DNA of 7,571 nt, taken from contig PWGL01000114.1 of the NCBI GenBank assembly GCA_003554465.1, positions 1 through 7,571 of the forward strand, read 5' to 3'. Positions within the stretch are counted from its first letter, which is position 1, and every line of letters starts with the position of its first letter. Source of the DNA: Candidatus Pacearchaeota archaeon. Lineage in GTDB: Archaea > Nanobdellota > Nanobdellia > Pacearchaeales > GW2011-AR1. The notes under the pieces were generated by a model. It worked only from the letters and a program-made list of their open reading frames with translations. It was not told the origin of the DNA and searched no databases. Made by a program: the position numbers and the translations under genes. This document shows, in pieces, positions 4,931 through 7,571 of the stretch.

Positions 4931-6793
4931 ATGAGCTTAAAGGGAAGTTCGAAGGCGAGGATAAGTCTGTTTTTGGTAGTAATGTTCGTATTTTCGCTGG
5001 TTGGGCCGCAATTGGCGGCGGTGGAGGCAGATTCTACCGGAGTAAACCCCGCAGCAGAAACTGCCGACACTCAAACCCTGGGCGATCTGGAAATCGGCGA
5101 CCGGGTGGTGGATAATAGCTGGGAGTGGGAACACCGTCTGGGGCCGGAAGGTTGGGATGGCACCCCTTATTCTTACGAAGATGGAGATTCTCCTAATGAG
5201 TACGAAACAGCCCGCCCGGTGACCTGGATCGTAGTCGCCAAGGATCACTACGATGAAGGCGGAGTCACCCTCTTAAGTGAAAATATAGTTGCCCGCCACA
5301 CCTTTGATGATAGCACCGACAGGTATATCCATGGCAGCAATCACTGGGGCGACAGCGGCACTACCAATGCCGAATACGGTATCCGCAAGTTCTTAAACGG
5401 CAGCGCTTATACCGGTGACGATACCAATCATTATCCGACTACCTTTTACGATGCCTTCTCGGAAAGCTTTCGCAGCGGCATTATCCCCACCAGTGTGCCT
5501 ACTAAGGCCAATTATAGTGAAGATAGCCCCTATAACGGTGAAGACTACACCACCACCGATCAAGTCTTTTTGCCTTCACAGCTTGAATTAGGCCTCGGCG
5601 ATGATCATGCTCATTCTGAAGAACAGGTGTGGGAGTATTTTATAGATGCGGATGATGTGGATCGGGTGGCTAAGGAAATAAATGGAAATACTGCTTGGTA
5701 TTGGACACGTTCTCCTAATGTGAGTAGCGCCAGTGTTGTGCGTGGCGTTCACCCCCACGGCTATTTGGGCAACTGCAGCGCCCGCGGCGCTTCCATCGGT
5801 GTCCGCCCAGCTTTAAATCTGGAATCTGACATCCCAATATCTGGAATTCCCAATGAAGACGGGGTATATGAGATAGAAGGTGAAACTAGAATCAAAACAG
5901 ATCGCCTTGCCGGTTTTGGCCGTTTTGACACGGCAGTAGATATTAGCGAGAACACCTATGAAGATGGCGAGGCAGATGCGGTGGTTTTGGCCACGGGTCT
6001 GGACTTCCCCGATGCCTTAGCCGGGGTTCCCCTGGCTTATGCAAAGGGCGGCCCTCTCCTTCTTACCTGTTCAGATGAACTCCCCGATGTAAGTGCCCAT
6101 GAAATTGCCCGGGTTCTAACGGAAGGTGACACTGTTTACGTCCTGGGCGGCGAAGCTGCTGTTTCGGAAGAGGTGGCCGATAAGTTGGATGATATGAACT
6201 ACGGGGTAGAGCGAATTGCTGGCGAAGGCCGCTTTGACACGGCAGTTAAAATAGCGGAAGAAGTAGCTGATAACCCCGCAACGGTTTTTCTCACCACGGG
6301 CCTGAACTTTGCCGATGCGGTAGCTGCATCCAGCCCTGCTGCTATAAAAGGATCACCTATTTTACTGACCCATCCGGATAAGCTCAGTGAAGATACCGCA
6401 GACTATCTGGAAGGTAACGAAGCAAGCATTGAAGACATACATGTTATAGGCGGCGAGGCTGCGGTAGAAGATGATGTTATGGGAGAGGCCGGAGGTACTA
6501 ACAGGGTTTTCGGTGCCAACCGCTGGGAAACCGGCACAGCCATTGCCGAAGAATTCTTCGAGGATCCGGTGAAAGCTACCTTGGCCACGGGTCTTGAGTT
6601 CCCCGATGCCTTGGCCGGCGGCGTATATGCTGCCCTCAATGATGCACCGGTGCTTTTGACTAATTATGATGAACTGCCGGGAGAAGTGAAGAATTACTTT
6701 ATCGGGGAAAAAGGTATAATGAACGTTTCCGTATTCGGCGGTGAAGGTGCGGTATCTGATAGTGTGCTGCGGGCAATAGAGGCGATAGAGTAG
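4931..6793 (+). CDS. Secreted DUF6273-like surface protein with three CWB2 cell-wall-binding repeats
   Basis: This 620-residue exported protein is likely held non-covalently on the cell wall. The start at 4931 is chosen because GGGAGGT lies at 4917-4923; an upstream frame start at 4838 lacks a site and would mask the signal peptide. Residues 1-33 form a signal peptide (basic SSKAR, a hydrophobic run, likely cleavage after VEA). Residues 50-300 resemble DUF6273: an N-terminal LGDLEIGDRV, PVTWIVVAK, WYWTRSP at 256-262 and a closing IGVRPALNL at 289-297. Three CWB2 (PF04122) repeats follow at about 325-424, 427-515 and 525-620, each with a RFDTAV- or RWETGTAI-like start, an ATGL.FPDALAG-like motif and an FGGE/IGGEAAV strand. 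CWB2 domains bind wall polysaccharide in Clostridia. The protein is strongly acidic. A strong terminator follows. The role of the N-terminal domain is unknown. Confidence 0.88.
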   Translation: MSLKGSSKARISLFLVVMFVFSLVGPQLAAVEADSTGVNPAAETADTQTLGDLEIGDRVVDNSWEWEHRLGPEGWDGTPYSYEDGDSPNEYETARPVTWIVVAKDHYDEGGVTLLSENIVARHTFDDSTDRYIHGSNHWGDSGTTNAEYGIRKFLNGSAYTGDDTNHYPTTFYDAFSESFRSGIIPTSVPTKANYSEDSPYNGEDYTTTDQVFLPSQLELGLGDDHAHSEEQVWEYFIDADDVDRVAKEINGNTAWYWTRSPNVSSASVVRGVHPHGYLGNCSARGASIGVRPALNLESDIPISGIPNEDGVYEIEGETRIKTDRLAGFGRFDTAVDISENTYEDGEADAVVLATGLDFPDALAGVPLAYAKGGPLLLTCSDELPDVSAHEIARVLTEGDTVYVLGGEAAVSEEVADKLDDMNYGVERIAGEGRFDTAVKIAEEVADNPATVFLTTGLNFADAVAASSPAAIKGSPILLTHPDKLSEDTADYLEGNEASIEDIHVIGGEAAVEDDVMGEAGGTNRVFGANRWETGTAIAEEFFEDPVKATLATGLEFPDALAGGVYAALNDAPVLLTNYDELPGEVKNYFIGEKGIMNVSVFGGEGAVSDSVLRAIEAIE

Positions 6794-6834
6794 AGACAGT
6801 GAGTAATTAGGTGATAATAAAACTAAGATGCTTT

Positions 6835-6868
6835 GCCCCGGGAGAAATGCTTCCCGGGGCTTTTGTTT
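6835..6868 (+). terminator. Intrinsic terminator of the surface protein gene
   Basis: GCCCCGGGA (6835-6843) and TCCCGGGGC (6852-6860) form a perfect nine-pair G+C-rich stem with an eight-base loop, followed by TTTTGTTT. It lies 41 bases past the stop codon. Confidence 0.92.
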
Positions 6869-6915
6869 AGACCCCGGCATGGGCAATAACTAAGCGGTGA
6901 AATTTCGCTATGGGC

Positions 6916-6966
6916 TTGGTAGTGGGAAGCATCAATTGGAGGCAGGGGTTACTTCATAAGTGAGAT
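6916..6966 (+). repeat. Direct repeat B2
   Basis: The second copy of repeat B (39 of 51 positions like 4676-4726) ends exactly at the point where integrase-like coding begins at 6965. The truncation point of the integrase therefore coincides with the repeat boundary. Confidence 0.55.
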
Positions 6967-7279
6967 GGGAAGGCAGCACAAGAAAAACCAGTTGCAGGAG
7001 AGACTGAAATACGAAGGTGAGTGGCAGGAGAACGATCTTGTTTTCCCCGCTAATGGTGGTAAATACTTACTTAACGAACTTGTTTCAAAAGAGTTCACCA
7101 GGTTTACTCGAAGCATTGGCTATGAAGATTTTTCATTTCATGGACTGCGACATACTCACTGCACTCTGCTTCTGGCGGAGGGTGCGGATTTTTGGTATGT
7201 AATGCAGAGATTGGGGCACAGAAGCACGAATACTACTCACGGTTATGCACACGCAGAAAAACAAGACAGGCAGGTTTAG
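6965..7279 (+). pseudogene. Tyrosine recombinase (phage-type integrase), C-terminal remnant
   Basis: The 104 codons form the last part of the catalytic domain of a tyrosine site-specific recombinase, the enzyme class that inserts elements into tRNA genes. Visible active-site residues are the H/R box GLRHTH (Arg60, His62 of this fragment), the second His in RLGHRS, and the nucleophile Tyr in TTHGYAH near the end. The typical N-terminal SAM-like core-binding domain, the arm-binding domain, the first catalytic Arg and the beta-hairpin Lys are missing; full proteins of this type are about 370-400 residues. In-frame stop TAG at 6920-6922 blocks extension, and no ribosome binding site precedes the ATG. 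Repeat B2 replaces the lost upstream part. It lies beside the tRNA, as expected for the island integrase, but it cannot be active. Confidence 0.88.
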
Positions 7280-7314
7280 GCGTTCTCTTTCAAAATGTTT
7301 TAAAGAGTAGCCAT

Positions 7315-7344
7315 CAGAGTTATGGCAACTCTTTGGCAACTCTG
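7315..7344. repeat. Tandem TGGCAACTCT repeats and inverted repeat near the attachment site
   Basis: TGGCAACTCT occurs at 7323-7332 and again at 7334-7343, and CAGAGTT (7315-7321) is inverted as AACTCTG (7338-7344). Short repeats between an integrase gene and its attachment site are often arm-type integrase binding sites. That function is inferred from position only. Confidence 0.35.
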
Positions 7345-7376
7345 GACTAGTAAAAGGGGGTAAAAGAGTGGCGGAT

Positions 7377-7418
7377 CATAAAAAGCAAATCGCCACAACT
7401 CCGAAGAGAAGGGCGATT
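7377..7418 (-). terminator. Terminator candidate downstream of tRNA-Arg
   Basis: Read on the minus strand, AATCGCC and GGCGATT (7412-7418 and 7388-7394) form a seven-pair stem with a 17-base loop, followed by TGCTTTTTATG. It begins 16 bases past the tRNA 3' end and would end its transcript. The loop is rather long. Confidence 0.5.
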
Positions 7419-7433
7419 CACCACTTCGCAAGC

Positions 7434-7480
7434 TGGTGCGCCTGGGAGGATTCGAACCCCCGACTAACGGATTAGGAATC
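7434..7480 (-). repeat. Proximal attachment-site copy inside tRNA-Arg (att)
   Basis: This is the 3' 47 bases of the complete tRNA gene, repeated at 144-190 with one mismatch. Identity runs from the CCA end to the 5' side of the anticodon stem, placing the likely crossover between the anticodon loop and the T-arm. Confidence 0.88.
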
Positions 7481-7509
7481 CGACGCTCTATCCCCTGAGC
7501 TACAGGCGC
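7434..7509 (-). tRNA. tRNA-Arg(CCT)
   Basis: The reverse strand folds as a complete cloverleaf. The acceptor stem is GCGCCTG/CAGGCGC, the D-arm contains AGCTCAGGGGATAGAGC, and the anticodon stem TCGGA/TCCGT closes a TTCCTAA loop whose anticodon CCT reads AGG (arginine). The T-arm is GGGGG-TTCGAAT-CCTCC, the discriminator is A, and CCA is encoded (7434-7436). It is intact because the 3' part was restored by the inserted element. Nothing else is recognised in the remaining bases 7510-7571, which hold its upstream region; no clear promoter boxes were found there. Confidence 0.97.
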
Positions 7510-7571
7510 ACTGAAAAACCCCTTTGTTTAAATGTTTACCCTCATTCTCCCCTTTTAAGGTTGCTTTAAGG

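Larger units (their letters stand above)
144..7480. mobile_element. tRNA-Arg-inserted genomic island, probably defective
   Basis: The interval is bounded by 47-base direct repeats of the tRNA-Arg 3' part, with the whole tRNA at the right end and a truncated tyrosine integrase beside it. That is the standard architecture of an integrative element at a tRNA gene. Contents are an alkyl-sulfatase-like lipoprotein, a membrane protein, a wall-binding surface protein, several gene remnants and two pairs of imperfect direct repeats. No excisionase, relaxase, replication or conjugation gene is visible, so this is either a small non-conjugative island or the eroded remainder of a larger one. The boundaries are read directly from the sequence; the mobility history is inferred. 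Confidence 0.75.

Noticed and set aside
5600..5820. A diversity-generating retroelement target region in the DUF6273-like domain
   Set aside because: The closing motif is suggestive, but no reverse transcriptase, template repeat or adenine-biased duplicate is present in the window.
6362..6886. Minus-strand frames opposite the CWB2 repeats
   Set aside because: They are anti-frame shadows that span the terminator and look non-protein-like.
1..7571. CRISPR array, toxin-antitoxin pair or defence operon
   Set aside because: No regularly spaced repeats, no Cas-, nuclease- or toxin-like gene and no paired small genes were found on either strand.

Overview
The window looks like a chromosomal piece from a Gram-positive, low-to-moderate GC member of the Firmicutes (Bacillota), probably an anaerobic Clostridia-type bacterium. 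The grounds are strong AGGAGG-type ribosome binding sites, A+T-rich sigma-A-like promoters, intrinsic terminators, a lipoprotein with a Gram-positive style signal, and a secreted protein with three cell-wall-binding (CWB2) repeats as found in Clostridia. The species cannot be named from the sequence.

Layout: 1-143 is flanking chromosome with the tail of a small ORF. At 144-190 lies the displaced 3' part of a tRNA-Arg. A complete tRNA-Arg(CCT) in the same orientation sits at 7434-7509, and its 3' 47 bases match 144-190 with one mismatch. Next to the intact tRNA is the C-terminal catalytic part of a tyrosine recombinase. Together these mark about 7.3 kb as a genomic island inserted in the tRNA gene, now probably immobile because the integrase has lost its front two thirds.

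Inside the island there are three sizeable intact genes: a lipoprotein of the alkyl-sulfatase branch of the metallo-beta-lactamase superfamily (902-2653, +), a polytopic membrane protein of unknown function (3121-3981, -), and a secreted DUF6273-like plus triple CWB2 surface protein (4931-6793, +). All three predicted products act at the membrane or outside it. No operon links them: each has its own ribosome binding site, and two of the three have a convincing promoter.

Between them lies gene debris: an aminotransferase-like tail (711-848), a multiply frameshifted gene (2689-3066), an out-of-frame tail under the end of the membrane protein gene (3074-3181) and another tail (4133-4249). Two imperfect direct repeat pairs bracket cargo: pair A (about 626-682 and 3021-3063) surrounds the sulfatase-like gene and pair B (4676-4726 and 6916-6966) surrounds the surface protein gene. 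An orphan promoter-hairpin-terminator unit at 4429-4630 is a candidate small RNA. I see no CRISPR array, toxin-antitoxin pair, reverse transcriptase or recognisable defence system.
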